DNA of 56,229 nucleotides from Candidatus Manganitrophus morganii (GTDB lineage: Bacteria; Nitrospirota; Nitrospiria; SBBL01; Manganitrophaceae), in the NCBI GenBank assembly GCA_021651055.1, contig JAJHOH010000001.1:4231059-4287287 (forward strand), written 5' to 3'. Of this stretch, positions 16,518 through 24,577 are shown piece by piece. Under the pieces are notes generated by a model, which saw nothing but the letters and a program-made list of their open reading frames with translations, was not told the origin of the DNA and ran no database searches. The translations under genes and the position numbers were made by a program. Within the stretch, counting starts at the first letter, position 1. Each line of letters starts with the position of its first letter.

Positions 16518-18241
16518 TCCATCTTCACCCGTTTTTGCAGGTTGAACATATCGATAATTTCAGAAACGGTGGTGGCGTCCTGCGGGCTTTTATCGGTCCG
16601 GATGAACCCCTGTACGCGGGGGAAACGGAGGGCATAACCGATCCCATCCGCGTCTCTCCCAGCGGTATGGTTGGGGGATCGGGTGATCTCGTCGGCGGTC
16701 ACCGTGATGACATATTTGGGATTCACCCAGACATCGGGGGTGATCTCCGAGTCGACCGGATGGGGACGCTCCGGGGCCGCCTCTTCGTCGAGGAGCTGTT
16801 TGAGCTGGACCAGCTCTTCTTCCGAAAAACCGGTTCCGATCCGCGTCACGGTTTTGAATCGATCTTCCCCCGGATCGTAGACGGCCGAGAGAATCGTCCC
16901 GATGCCGAACTTCGCCCGGTGGCCCTTGCCGGCAAAATAGCCGACGATGACGAGATCGACCGAGTCGGAGAGCTCTCCTTTATAACTCCGCTTCAGCTTG
17001 ATCCAATTGAAGTTCCGAGAACCGGCTGCGTAAGGTCCATCGAGCCGTTTGGCGACGATCCCTTCGAGACCCCGCTCGATCGACGCGTCGAAGAATTTTT
17101 GGATCTCGACCGGATCTTCCGTTTCGATGGCGTGGGAGACTTCCATCACCGGGTTTTTCTTGATCAGCTCGAACAGTTTTTTTCTCCGCTGAGCATACCC
17201 ATGATGGGTATAATCCTCGCCGTTCAAATAAAGAAGATCGAAGACGAAGAACTTGAGCGGGAAAGCTTTCGCCATATCTTCGATCCCATGTTTGCGCTTC
17301 CGCTGACTGGTGATCTGGAACGGAAGAAGATCGCCGGTCGCCTCATTGAAAGCAAGCGCCTCTCCCTCGATGATGATCTCTTGTTCGCCGAAGAGATTCC
17401 GGCAGGCCTCGGCGATTTCAGGGAACATCGGGGTGGTCCGCTCTTGGTTCCGGGAGAAGATGGCGAGATCATTCTTGCTCTTGTGGATCTGGCAGCGAAG
17501 GCCGTCGTATTTCACCTCCACGGAGCAGCGGCCGATTTTCTCGACGATCTCTTCGGCGGAGCTCAGCCGTTCACAGAGGGCCGGGCGGATCGGATAACCC
17601 ATCCGGACCGACATGGCGCGGATTCCTTTCTCTCCCGCTTGGTAGAGGGTTTTGGCGACGAGGCCGAGATCGGAGGTGATGTTGTAGGCCCGATCGAGCT
17701 CCTTTCGATAGGCCCGATCTCCTTTCGAGAGGGCCAGCGCTTCCAGGATGGTGGCGTCTCCCGCGCCGAGCCGCAGCTTTCCCGCCATAAACCGGGCGAC
17801 ATACTTCGCTTCGAGGGGGGAAACCGCGCCGATCAGCTCGCAAACGGCATCGATCTTCCGCTCCACGCTCCCCTCCCCCGACATCGCGGCGATCGCATCA
17901 ATTCGCTCGTAGACTTCGGCGACCGTGAGCCCCTTCCCTTCGCCGTGAATTACCTTCTCCGCCAATCCGCCGAGGTCTCCGACGATCCGATACTGTTTCG
18001 CGATCATCTCCGGATCGACATCGCCCGCCTTCGCCAAGGCGCGAAGGAGATATTTCTCCGACATGCCGATGTTGATCCCATGAAAAGGAGGGAGGAGCTC
18101 TCCTTGGGCCAGGTAGATGATCTTATCGATCTCTTCCGCATTCGCCTGCTGGAAGAGATCCGACAAAATCGAAAACATCTCAAGACGTTTCGACGTCGCT
18201 TCCAGCTTTTCAAAGTCATGGACGAGGTTCAGGAACTTCAT
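16514..18241 (-). CDS. ATP-dependent DNA ligase (archaeal-type)
   Basis: A 575-residue ligase that seals nicks using ATP. It has an N-terminal DNA-binding domain (residues 1 to about 210), the nucleotidyltransferase motif I VEVKYDGLRCQIH with the adenylated lysine, EGEALAFN (motif III), EGIVAKRLDG (motif IV), IKLKRSY (motif V), and a C-terminal OB domain ending near RFPRVQGFIRTDKS. The chosen ATG (18241) gives MKFLNLVHDFEKLEATSKR, the usual beginning of archaeal-type ligases; an in-frame TTG 14 codons upstream has no support. No Ku or polymerase gene is nearby. It heads a unit with the ABC genes. Bacteria replicate with NAD-dependent LigA, so this is probably a repair or acquired extra ligase. 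Confidence 0.93.
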   Translation of the reverse strand: MKFLNLVHDFEKLEATSKRLEMFSILSDLFQQANAEEIDKIIYLAQGELLPPFHGINIGMSEKYLLRALAKAGDVDPEMIAKQYRIVGDLGGLAEKVIHGEGKGLTVAEVYERIDAIAAMSGEGSVERKIDAVCELIGAVSPLEAKYVARFMAGKLRLGAGDATILEALALSKGDRAYRKELDRAYNITSDLGLVAKTLYQAGEKGIRAMSVRMGYPIRPALCERLSSAEEIVEKIGRCSVEVKYDGLRCQIHKSKNDLAIFSRNQERTTPMFPEIAEACRNLFGEQEIIIEGEALAFNEATGDLLPFQITSQRKRKHGIEDMAKAFPLKFFVFDLLYLNGEDYTHHGYAQRRKKLFELIKKNPVMEVSHAIETEDPVEIQKFFDASIERGLEGIVAKRLDGPYAAGSRNFNWIKLKRSYKGELSDSVDLVIVGYFAGKGHRAKFGIGTILSAVYDPGEDRFKTVTRIGTGFSEEELVQLKQLLDEEAAPERPHPVDSEITPDVWVNPKYVITVTADEITRSPNHTAGRDADGIGYALRFPRVQGFIRTDKSPQDATTVSEIIDMFNLQKRVKME

Positions 18242-18308
18242 TTCAATCTCAAATTCATCTTTGTCAAAATAACCACCGAGCAATCATACCATACCTCATT
18301 GGAGCATT

Positions 18309-18337
18309 GTAGGGGCGAGGCGGTGCCTCGCCCCTAC
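18309..18337. repeat. Perfect GC-rich hairpin between htrA-type and ligase genes
   Basis: GTAGGGGCGAGGC (18309-18321) and GCCTCGCCCCTAC (18325-18337) form a perfect 13-bp stem with a GGT loop. On the minus strand it lies just after the HtrA gene and before the ligase, with no T-tract. It resembles the short palindromes that are dispersed in many genomes, and it could also weaken read-through between the two genes. Confidence 0.7.
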
Positions 18338-18355
18338 GAACCCTTATTAAAATCA

Positions 18356-19432
18356 TCATCCCCGCCGTGGGCGTTCACCCAGCTTGATCTCGACTTCCCT
18401 CTTCTCCCGGCCCCGCCAGAGGGTCAACCTGATCTTATCGTCGGGCCGTTTGGTTTTCATCACTTCGTGGAACGCTTCCGCCGACGTGACCTCTTCCCCA
18501 TCAACGGCGACCAAAATATCCCCGCCCACCACCAGAATCGCGTTTCCCACCTCGACCCGTTGGGTCCCTCCCCGGATGCCAGCCCGGTGCGCCGGACCGC
18601 CCCGCACCACCCGGGCGACCATCACCCCTTTCCGGACCGGCAGCGAGAGCGCTTCCGCAAATTCGGGAAGAAGGGTCTGCGTATCGATACCGATCCAGGC
18701 ATAGGCGACATAGCCCTTCGTGATCAGCTCGTTCAAGATCCGTTTGGCGGTGTTGATCGGAATGGCAAAGCCGATTCCGACGCTTCCCCCCGACGGGGTA
18801 AAAATGGCGGTGTTGATCCCGACCATCTTTCCCTCCGAATTAAGAAGCGGACCGCCCGAATTTCCCGGATTGATCGCGGCGTCGATCTGAATGACTTCAT
18901 CCATCTCCAGATCGCCGGCGCGAATGTTCTTCCGAACGGAGCTGATGATGCCGGAGGTCAGGGTCCGCTCCAGGCCGAAAGGATTCCCGATCGCCAGGAC
19001 TTTTTGGCCGGGGCGGAGCCCGTCCGAATTCCCCATCGGGATGGCTGTCAGCCGCTCCGGCGGCGCGTTGACCTTGATGACGGCGAGGTCGGTTTGCGGA
19101 TCGGCCCCGACCAGCTCTCCCGGCCACCTGCTCCCGTCGGCCAAGGTGATCTCCAGACGTTCGGAATCGCGGATCACATGGTTATTGGTGAGGATATACC
19201 CCTTCTTATCGATGATGGAGCCGGAGCCGGAGGCTTCGGAAGGAATGGGATTGAGGAAAAAATCGTAAGTGACGGCGATGCTGGTGATGTTGACGACGCT
19301 GGCGTTGACGCGCTGATAGATCTCGATCGTGTTTTCCTCGTCTCCGACGAAGGCCGAGGGGCTGGAGAAAGAGAATAAAACGAATAGAAGTGAGAACCAA
19401 AGCGCGGCGGTCCAGCATCTCTGGATCGACAT
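18356..19432 (-). CDS. HtrA-family trypsin-like serine protease with one PDZ domain
   Basis: A 358-residue periplasmic protease. The N-terminus LWFSLLFVLFSFSSPSAF is a signal peptide. The trypsin-like domain shows the catalytic His in LTNNHVI, Asp in QTDLAVIKV and Ser in NPGNSGGPLL; the single PDZ domain follows from about residue 250 (GVMVARVVRGGPAHRAGI). It is shorter than the Do protease at 37455, which has two PDZ domains, and is thus DegS-like in layout, though DegS-specific regulation cannot be shown. The ATG has AGAGAGGG close by. Its neighbours are two small lipoproteins upstream. Confidence 0.92.
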   Translation of the reverse strand: MSIQRCWTAALWFSLLFVLFSFSSPSAFVGDEENTIEIYQRVNASVVNITSIAVTYDFFLNPIPSEASGSGSIIDKKGYILTNNHVIRDSERLEITLADGSRWPGELVGADPQTDLAVIKVNAPPERLTAIPMGNSDGLRPGQKVLAIGNPFGLERTLTSGIISSVRKNIRAGDLEMDEVIQIDAAINPGNSGGPLLNSEGKMVGINTAIFTPSGGSVGIGFAIPINTAKRILNELITKGYVAYAWIGIDTQTLLPEFAEALSLPVRKGVMVARVVRGGPAHRAGIRGGTQRVEVGNAILVVGGDILVAVDGEEVTSAEAFHEVMKTKRPDDKIRLTLWRGREKREVEIKLGERPRRG

Positions 19433-19454
19433 CCCTCTCTTTGAGGCTCGGCCT

Positions 19455-19940
19455 TTAGATAATGAACGGTTCTGTGTCAGGGATTCTCTCCCGGGGAGGC
19501 GATTCGGGCTGATCTCTTTTTAGCGGCGGGCTTGCCGGACGATCCCCCACCACGATCGTTCCGGTGATACGGCCGAAGGTCTTATCGGTTGAGAAGACAA
19601 GGGTATAATCATAGCTCCCGGCCTCCTCGAATTTTTTTTCAACCGTCGTAAAGGGTGAGATGAAGGAGGGTGGATCGGATGCCGGCGAGGCCGGCTCGAT
19701 CTGGATTCGGAGATCATAGGTTGTAAAATTACTCCAGGAGACGGTTTCTCCCGGTTCGATTTTCAGAATGGGGGGATTGAGTTCCAAACCCGATCCCATG
19801 GCGCCATTCGAAATCCGAATCTGCGCCTTGTCATTTTGATCAACGGTGAAAGAGGCGCACCCGGTCAAAAAAACGAGAAGCAGTATGGGGGCGGCGAATC
19901 CCCTCATCCAATATAGAAGAAAGGCGGTCCAATGGATCAT
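19455..19940 (-). CDS. Lipoprotein with cupredoxin-like fold but no copper ligands
   Basis: A 161-residue protein. Residues 1-27 form a lipoprotein signal with lipobox VFLTGC. The mature part has the plastocyanin-like pattern (ILKIEPGETVSWSNFTTYD, then FEEAGSYDYTLVF and GTIVVGD), but there is no histidine and no cysteine beyond the lipidated one, so it cannot bind copper in the usual way. The tail is proline-rich and charged. The start is the ATG at 19940, which overlaps the stop of the upstream lipoprotein gene (ATGA). Both lipoproteins precede the HtrA gene, with a 22-bp gap. It may be a structural or stress-related envelope protein. Confidence 0.78.
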   Translation of the reverse strand: MIHWTAFLLYWMRGFAAPILLLVFLTGCASFTVDQNDKAQIRISNGAMGSGLELNPPILKIEPGETVSWSNFTTYDLRIQIEPASPASDPPSFISPFTTVEKKFEEAGSYDYTLVFSTDKTFGRITGTIVVGDRPASPPLKRDQPESPPRERIPDTEPFII

Positions 19941-20338
19941 GGTGCGGGTGGAGTCCCTCCTTGTATCCGATTGACCAGTTTTTCCCGCTCGCCCGGCAAT
20001 TCCGGCACGACCATAAATTGGATGAGCGCCCATGAGCGGTCGCGATCTCCGTCGACCTGAATCCGGTAGAGACCCCGGTATTGGAGTTTCGGATCTTCAG
20101 GGGTGACGTCGATCTCCTTCGGATGCGTTTGAATAAACCCGGCGCGTTCATCGGCGACGGCGACGTCATAACCCTCCGCCTCCAGCGCATCAACAATCCG
20201 ACCGAAGGCCGCCGGATAACCGAATTGGAACATGACGGCCTCCTTGGGAAAATCCTCAGGCGCGGCTTCCATTCGCTCGGGGCCGGTTGCACAAGCGGTC
20301 AACAAGAGGAAAAGAATGAACGGAATCGCTTTCTTCAC
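19937..20338 (-). CDS. Small lipoprotein of unknown function
   Basis: A 133-residue protein with a GTG start after GCGGAGGG. MKKAIPFILFLLLTACAT is a lipoprotein signal with lipobox LLTAC. The mature domain (AVMFQFGYPAAFGRIVDALE, YDVAVADERAGFIQTHPKEI, WALIQFMVVPELPG) has the alternating pattern of a small alpha/beta domain resembling outer-membrane assembly lipoproteins that bear a single strand-helix-strand unit, but no family can be named. Translationally coupled to the cupredoxin-like lipoprotein. Confidence 0.78.
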   Translation of the reverse strand: MKKAIPFILFLLLTACATGPERMEAAPEDFPKEAVMFQFGYPAAFGRIVDALEAEGYDVAVADERAGFIQTHPKEIDVTPEDPKLQYRGLYRIQVDGDRDRSWALIQFMVVPELPGEREKLVNRIQGGTPPAP

Positions 20339-20360
20339 AACACCCTCCGCACGATGATCA

Positions 20361-20392
20361 GCACTCTAATGGAGTGCCGAATGAGTTGTCAA
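20361..20392 (-). promoter_or_regulatory. Promoter with operator-like palindrome before the lipoprotein gene
   Basis: On the minus strand TTGACA (20392-20387) and TAGAGT (20368-20363) are 18 bp apart. The -10 is embedded in the perfect hairpin GCACTC-N5-GAGTGC (20361-20377). Half sites resemble those of the heat-shock operator CIRCE, but the spacer is 5 and not 9 bp. Repressor binding there would block RNA polymerase directly. Confidence 0.6.
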
Positions 20393-20466
20393 TCGAAATT
20401 TAAACGTATCAGGACTCAACACGTCTGTGCTTACACGAATTGAGGAACGGCTTTCCCATTGCCTTG

Positions 20467-20496
20467 AGTGTAATCTCCTCTTCGAGAGGCTGTCAA
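20467..20496 (-). promoter_or_regulatory. Second, distal promoter candidate before the lipoprotein gene
   Basis: On the minus strand TTGACA (20496-20491) and TACACT (20472-20467) are 18 bp apart, and the spacer contains CCTCT-TCG-AGAGG (20477-20489). It lies about 130 bp upstream of the lipoprotein start and just beyond the kinase gene. Confidence 0.45.
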
Positions 20497-20535
20497 GGCA
20501 TGCGGAAAAAAGGAAAAGGAAGGGCGATTTGGCGG

Positions 20536-22944
20536 TCAGGCGAGCTTTCCGAGATCTTCGATGATTTCGGTGACTTTCTTATAACGTTTCGATTTTTCCT
20601 TCTCGATCGTTTTCATAATCAACCGGTCGAGCGCTTCCGAAAGTTTAGGATTCAAGGTGCGCGGATGGGCAGGGAGGGTGTGAAGATGGTGGTAATAAAC
20701 GTCTCCCTGAACAAACGGAGGGCGACCCGCCACCATCCGGTAGAAGGTACAACCGAGGGAATAAATATCCGACTGATGATCGACTTTCTCCCCGAGAATT
20801 TGTTCGGGCGCCATATAAAGCGGGGTTCCTTTGACTGAAGTTTTATCCGCCGCCGTTTCACTGACGACCTTTGCGAGACCGAAGTCCATGATCTTGACCC
20901 GAAGATCATGCGCCAGCATGACATTGGCCGGCTTCAAATCGCGGTGGACGACATTTTTACTGTGCGCGTAGGAAACACCGACACAGATTTCTTTCATGAT
21001 TTCGACCAATTTCGGTATCGACGTTTCGTTCTTCTCCAGGTACTCCTTGAGTGTGATCCCATTGACATATTCCATAGAGATAAAAATTTCATCTCCATTT
21101 TTACCGGTGTCGAAAATCGTCACCACATTGGGATGATTGAGGGCCGCGGCAATCTGTGCCTCTTGCAGAAAGCTCTGGAGCATCGCTTCGTTCTCACGAA
21201 TGGCCGCCGGCAGGACTTTATAAGCGACGAGCCGTTTTAAGAGGGTATCTTCCGCCTGATACACCACCCCCATCCCGCCTTGCCCGATCTTTTTGACGAT
21301 CTTATACCGCGAGGTGGTCGGCTGAACCGGCGCGGCGACCGGACGCGCGGTGGCTTCCTCGATCCGGGTCGCGTCGAGGACTTTCTTCACCTCGGTAAGC
21401 GCTCTTTTGAGAAGCGTGCTGCGGCTCTTGGCATCCCGATAGCTGTAGTCTTCCGCCAGGATCCTCTCATACAGATTTTGCGCCTCTTCGAACTCCTTCT
21501 GCTTCTCATGGAGCAAGGCCAATTGATAATAAAACTCCAGATTCTCCTGGCCGATCGTCTCCTGTGAGATAATTTTTTGGTATCTCTCCCGCGCGGCATC
21601 GATCATTCCTCTTTCCACGAGAAGCTGTCCGAGTAAAAGCGACGCCTGATGATATTCGGACGATTGAGAATCGATTTTCTGGAGATAGGAGATTGACTGA
21701 TCGAATTTCCCCTGCTGTTTATACAGAAGGGCCGCGTCGTAATAATTCCCACCGGACTCTTGCATTTGGGCCGCTTTATCGAACTGCTGGAGGCGCGTAT
21801 ACAGATCGGCGGCCTCTCTGAATCGGCCCCCTTTTTCCAACGCCTGAGCGGCCGACGCCATGTCTCCTACCGAGAGGTACAGGTCGCCGGCGCGATGATA
21901 GTCTCCATTCTTCATCAACATTTCGCCCGCTTTTGTTTTATCGCCGATCCGTTCGTACAACTCGGCCGCTTCGACCCAGCTCTCTCCCCGCTCGAAGGCT
22001 TCCGCCGCGGGAAGGAATTTCCCCTCCTCCTGGAACTTCTTTCCGACGACGCGATTCCCCCGGCGCGTATCTCCGATTTGCTCGTAAAGGGAGGCGGCGC
22101 GATCAAACGCCTTTGCGGTCAGAAACAATTCCGCCGCCTTCTCCGTTTCTCCTCCTTGCACGGCTGCTTCCGCCGCCTCTAAGGCAAAGCCTCCAGCGGT
22201 GAGGATCTCGACCGCTTTTGGAAATTGTTTCAGCTTCATGTATATTTGCCCGCTCTGGAAGGCGGCCTGAGCGATTTGATTTGTTTTCTCGGAAGCGGGA
22301 CCCGAACGGGCCCGTTTCTCCCTCAAAAAATACTTTTCGTACATCTCGGCCGCTTTGGGGGGATCGTTGGCTTGATCGTAGAGAGTCGCCGCCTTGAGCA
22401 GGTTTCCGAACTTTTCGTATTGCTTCGCCGCTTCCTTGAACCGCTTTGCCTTTTCGTATGCCTCGGCCGCCAACGATATTTTTTTGCAGGTCAAGTAACA
22501 CTCCGCCGCCCGGACGTATTCTCCTCCCTTTTGGTACATCACGGCCGCCTTTTCGGTATCCCCGGAAAGCTTATAGAATTGGGCCGATTCCTGCCACTGC
22601 TTTTTTAATTCGAAAATTCGACCGACCTGCTGATAGGCTTTTCCTTCTTTGTATAAACGGATCGCTTCTTCATACTCGCCGGCTTGCTCGAAAAGTTCGG
22701 CCGCTCGGTATGGATCTCGCGATTTGGCGGCTTCTTTGGCCTCTTTCAACGGGTTGTATGTATTTGTCGAAGGACGCATGGAAAAATAACGCCGGGCAAG
22801 AGGTATCCCGATGGCGATCAGGAAAAAAAGAGAGGCATAACCGACGAGTGTCGGCTTTGAAACGTCTGAAATCCATTGTTGAAGGAAAAGAACCGGATCG
22901 TCAGAAAAGCGGGAAAGATCGATGCGCCAGGAAGCCTGGTTCAT
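20536..22944 (-). CDS. Membrane TPR protein with C-terminal Ser/Thr protein kinase
   Basis: An 802-residue protein with unusual domain order. A single membrane helix lies at about residues 34-50 (TLVGYASLFFLIAIGIPLA), then about ten TPR-like repeats (80 to about 500) rich in AAELYE and AAEL...FDRAA patterns, then a Hanks-type kinase (about 545-802). Kinase motifs are all present: glycine loop GQGGMG, Lys in VAYKVLP, HRDLKPAN, DFGLAKV and APEQILG. The start ATG overlaps the stop of the FHA gene by 4 bp, so the two are made together. The kinase should phosphorylate threonines in the cytoplasm, and the FHA partner could read them. The trigger is probably sensed by the TPR array. Confidence 0.9.
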   Translation of the reverse strand: MNQASWRIDLSRFSDDPVLFLQQWISDVSKPTLVGYASLFFLIAIGIPLARRYFSMRPSTNTYNPLKEAKEAAKSRDPYRAAELFEQAGEYEEAIRLYKEGKAYQQVGRIFELKKQWQESAQFYKLSGDTEKAAVMYQKGGEYVRAAECYLTCKKISLAAEAYEKAKRFKEAAKQYEKFGNLLKAATLYDQANDPPKAAEMYEKYFLREKRARSGPASEKTNQIAQAAFQSGQIYMKLKQFPKAVEILTAGGFALEAAEAAVQGGETEKAAELFLTAKAFDRAASLYEQIGDTRRGNRVVGKKFQEEGKFLPAAEAFERGESWVEAAELYERIGDKTKAGEMLMKNGDYHRAGDLYLSVGDMASAAQALEKGGRFREAADLYTRLQQFDKAAQMQESGGNYYDAALLYKQQGKFDQSISYLQKIDSQSSEYHQASLLLGQLLVERGMIDAARERYQKIISQETIGQENLEFYYQLALLHEKQKEFEEAQNLYERILAEDYSYRDAKSRSTLLKRALTEVKKVLDATRIEEATARPVAAPVQPTTSRYKIVKKIGQGGMGVVYQAEDTLLKRLVAYKVLPAAIRENEAMLQSFLQEAQIAAALNHPNVVTIFDTGKNGDEIFISMEYVNGITLKEYLEKNETSIPKLVEIMKEICVGVSYAHSKNVVHRDLKPANVMLAHDLRVKIMDFGLAKVVSETAADKTSVKGTPLYMAPEQILGEKVDHQSDIYSLGCTFYRMVAGRPPFVQGDVYYHHLHTLPAHPRTLNPKLSEALDRLIMKTIEKEKSKRYKKVTEIIEDLGKLA

Positions 22945-24260
22945 TTCTTACAAACGACCCTCAGGCGGGTGTCCCCCACTGTAATGACATCTTCTGCGGA
23001 GAGGGGTTTTCTGTCGACCTTTTGATCGTTTACAAAGATGCCGTTGGTGCTCTTGAGATCGACGAGGATAAAACCCTTTTCGGACCATTCCAGATCAGCA
23101 TGATGACGGGAGACTTTCGGGTCGTTCACGACGACGTCGGTTTTTCCCCTGCCGATCGAAAGGAGTTTGGGAGAAAGCTCAAAGAAGCGGCCGACCTCTT
23201 TTCCGGAAATCACTTCGAGAGCCCAGGCTCCGAGATTTTCCTGCGGGGCGGACCGAATCGGCTCGGAGATCGACGGAGCGGAGATTTCCGAATCGGTCTG
23301 TCCTTCTTTTCCGGAGAAGTGAAAAGTCGCCGATCCGATCCGGATCTCATCTTGATCCGAGAGTTTTTTTCGGAGGACCTTCTCCTTGTTTACGAAGGTC
23401 CCGTTTCGGCTCCCCCGATCCTCGATATAAAATCCATCCTGGTCCTCTTTGATGATCGCGTGCTCTCTTGAAACCATCGGGTCTTTAATCGCCCAATCAC
23501 TCCTGAGATCACGGCCCAACGTGAAGATCCCTTTATCGAGGATCTTTTCGACCGGCGCTCCCGGTTTTTCTTCTTTCAGAATCAGGCGGGGTCGGGAGGC
23601 AAGATGGCGCTCCACCCCCTCCCCTAACGCTTCAAGGGCATCGTCGACATCGGCCGCCGGCGAGACGTCCAGATCATAAAAGAGTTGGATCTCCATCGGC
23701 TCGGCGCCATCCGACGAGTAGGTATAGATTAAGAGTTGCTCCTGAAGGCTCCCTTCTTTCGTCACTTCGCCCGCGGTTTGGAAATAGGTCTCCGAGAGTT
23801 TTCCTCCCCTGAAGTAGAAGAGGTTCATCTCCTCCCCCTTCTTCAGCAGGAGAACGGCCTCCTTCTTCTTTCTTTGCACTTGATTTAAAAGCGCTTCGAT
23901 ATTGAGGATGTCGGTCGTCGCCACGATATTCGGTTTTTTCTGAGCCAAGACAAGAAGCGCTTTGAAAAAGATCGGATTGGTGACGTAGAGATGGATGGCC
24001 CCTTGGGCCTGGGACATCTCGGTAAAATAATCCGTAAAGGGAAGGGGCGAGAAAGAATTTTCCTTCAGTTCGACCGCGGCGTAAAGATCATCCTGTAAAA
24101 TGAATAGAAGAAGAGAGCGGTCTTTCTCCTCCAGCAATAAAACGGCGGTGACCAGATCTCCTTTTGATTTCAGATCGTTGAAGATCGTTTCGATATGGCC
24201 CGCAGCGTAAAGATTCTTTGAAAACAGTACCTTCTGGTTCGCAATGAGATCCTTCAGCAT
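22941..24260 (-). CDS. Double FHA-domain phosphothreonine-binding protein
   Basis: A 439-residue cytoplasmic protein. Residues 1 to about 215 form an unassigned alpha/beta domain (KNLYAAGHIETIFNDLKSKG; several hydrophobic strands). Two FHA domains follow: the first with TLGRDLRSDW...VSREHAII and SRNGTFVN (about 250-310), the second with SIGRGKTDVVV...VSRHHADLEW and STNGIFVN (about 360-425). Both retain the GR, SxxH and NG residues that contact phosphothreonine. It is the first gene of a unit with the TPR kinase and has a consensus-like promoter. It is probably an adaptor or substrate of that kinase. Confidence 0.9.
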   Translation of the reverse strand: MLKDLIANQKVLFSKNLYAAGHIETIFNDLKSKGDLVTAVLLLEEKDRSLLLFILQDDLYAAVELKENSFSPLPFTDYFTEMSQAQGAIHLYVTNPIFFKALLVLAQKKPNIVATTDILNIEALLNQVQRKKKEAVLLLKKGEEMNLFYFRGGKLSETYFQTAGEVTKEGSLQEQLLIYTYSSDGAEPMEIQLFYDLDVSPAADVDDALEALGEGVERHLASRPRLILKEEKPGAPVEKILDKGIFTLGRDLRSDWAIKDPMVSREHAIIKEDQDGFYIEDRGSRNGTFVNKEKVLRKKLSDQDEIRIGSATFHFSGKEGQTDSEISAPSISEPIRSAPQENLGAWALEVISGKEVGRFFELSPKLLSIGRGKTDVVVNDPKVSRHHADLEWSEKGFILVDLKSTNGIFVNDQKVDRKPLSAEDVITVGDTRLRVVCKK

Positions 24261-24291
24261 GATACTCTCGATCAGGATGATTTGAAAATTA

Positions 24292-24320
24292 AGTTTAGTT
24301 TAGAACCTGATTTCTGTCAA
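24292..24320 (-). promoter_or_regulatory. Promoter of the FHA-kinase unit
   Basis: On the minus strand a perfect TTGACA (24320-24315) and TAAACT (24297-24292) are separated by 17 bp, the ideal spacing. The start codon of the FHA gene lies about 30 bp after the -10. Confidence 0.7.
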
Positions 24321-24442
24321 ACAACGGAAATGTGAATTGATGATTTTTTCAAGGAGTTATCGTTTTTTGAATGCGGGATGTCGCTCCCTAGGGAAGGGTT
24401 TGGAGAGGGAATGGGTTATCGGAATACAAAATAGAAATAACG

Positions 24443-24477
24443 AGGGGTGAACCTCGTCGAGAAAGAGATTCACCCCT
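24443..24477 (-). terminator. Terminator-like hairpin behind the DksA-like gene
   Basis: AGGGGTGAA (24443-24451) pairs with TTCACCCCT (24469-24477). The minus strand continues with a T-rich stretch (CGTTATTTCTATTTTG). It lies about 100 bp after the stop of the DksA-like gene. Confidence 0.55.
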
Positions 24478-24577
24478 TACACGCGGCCATTCCCCGAGAA
24501 CAGATCGGTCGGAGCGCGAAACTTCCGAAGAAGCCGCTCGATTCGCTTCATGAATCGGCCGGTCGGTCGGCCTGTCT

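Larger units (their letters stand above)
24261..24577. other. Intergenic region between the DksA-like and FHA genes
   Basis: This 317-bp stretch holds the FHA promoter (24292-24320) and a hairpin behind the DksA-like gene (24443-24477). The remaining 120 bp between them is AT-rich, and the 100 bp to the right of the hairpin show no further signal. No coding frame was recognised. Confidence 0.6.

Noticed and set aside
18242-18283. TTG start 14 codons upstream of the ligase ATG
   Set aside because: No ribosome site; archaeal-type ligases begin at the MKF... segment.
16535-19378. Very long plus-strand open frame (about 950 codons) opposite the ligase and HtrA genes
   Set aside because: It lies antisense to two well-recognised genes, spans the gap between them, has no ribosome site and its translation is rich in Arg, Asp and Gly without any motif. 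It is a by-product of GC-rich codons.
20361-20377. CIRCE/HrcA operator
   Set aside because: Half sites match but the spacer is 5 bp and not 9 bp, and the downstream genes are not chaperonins.
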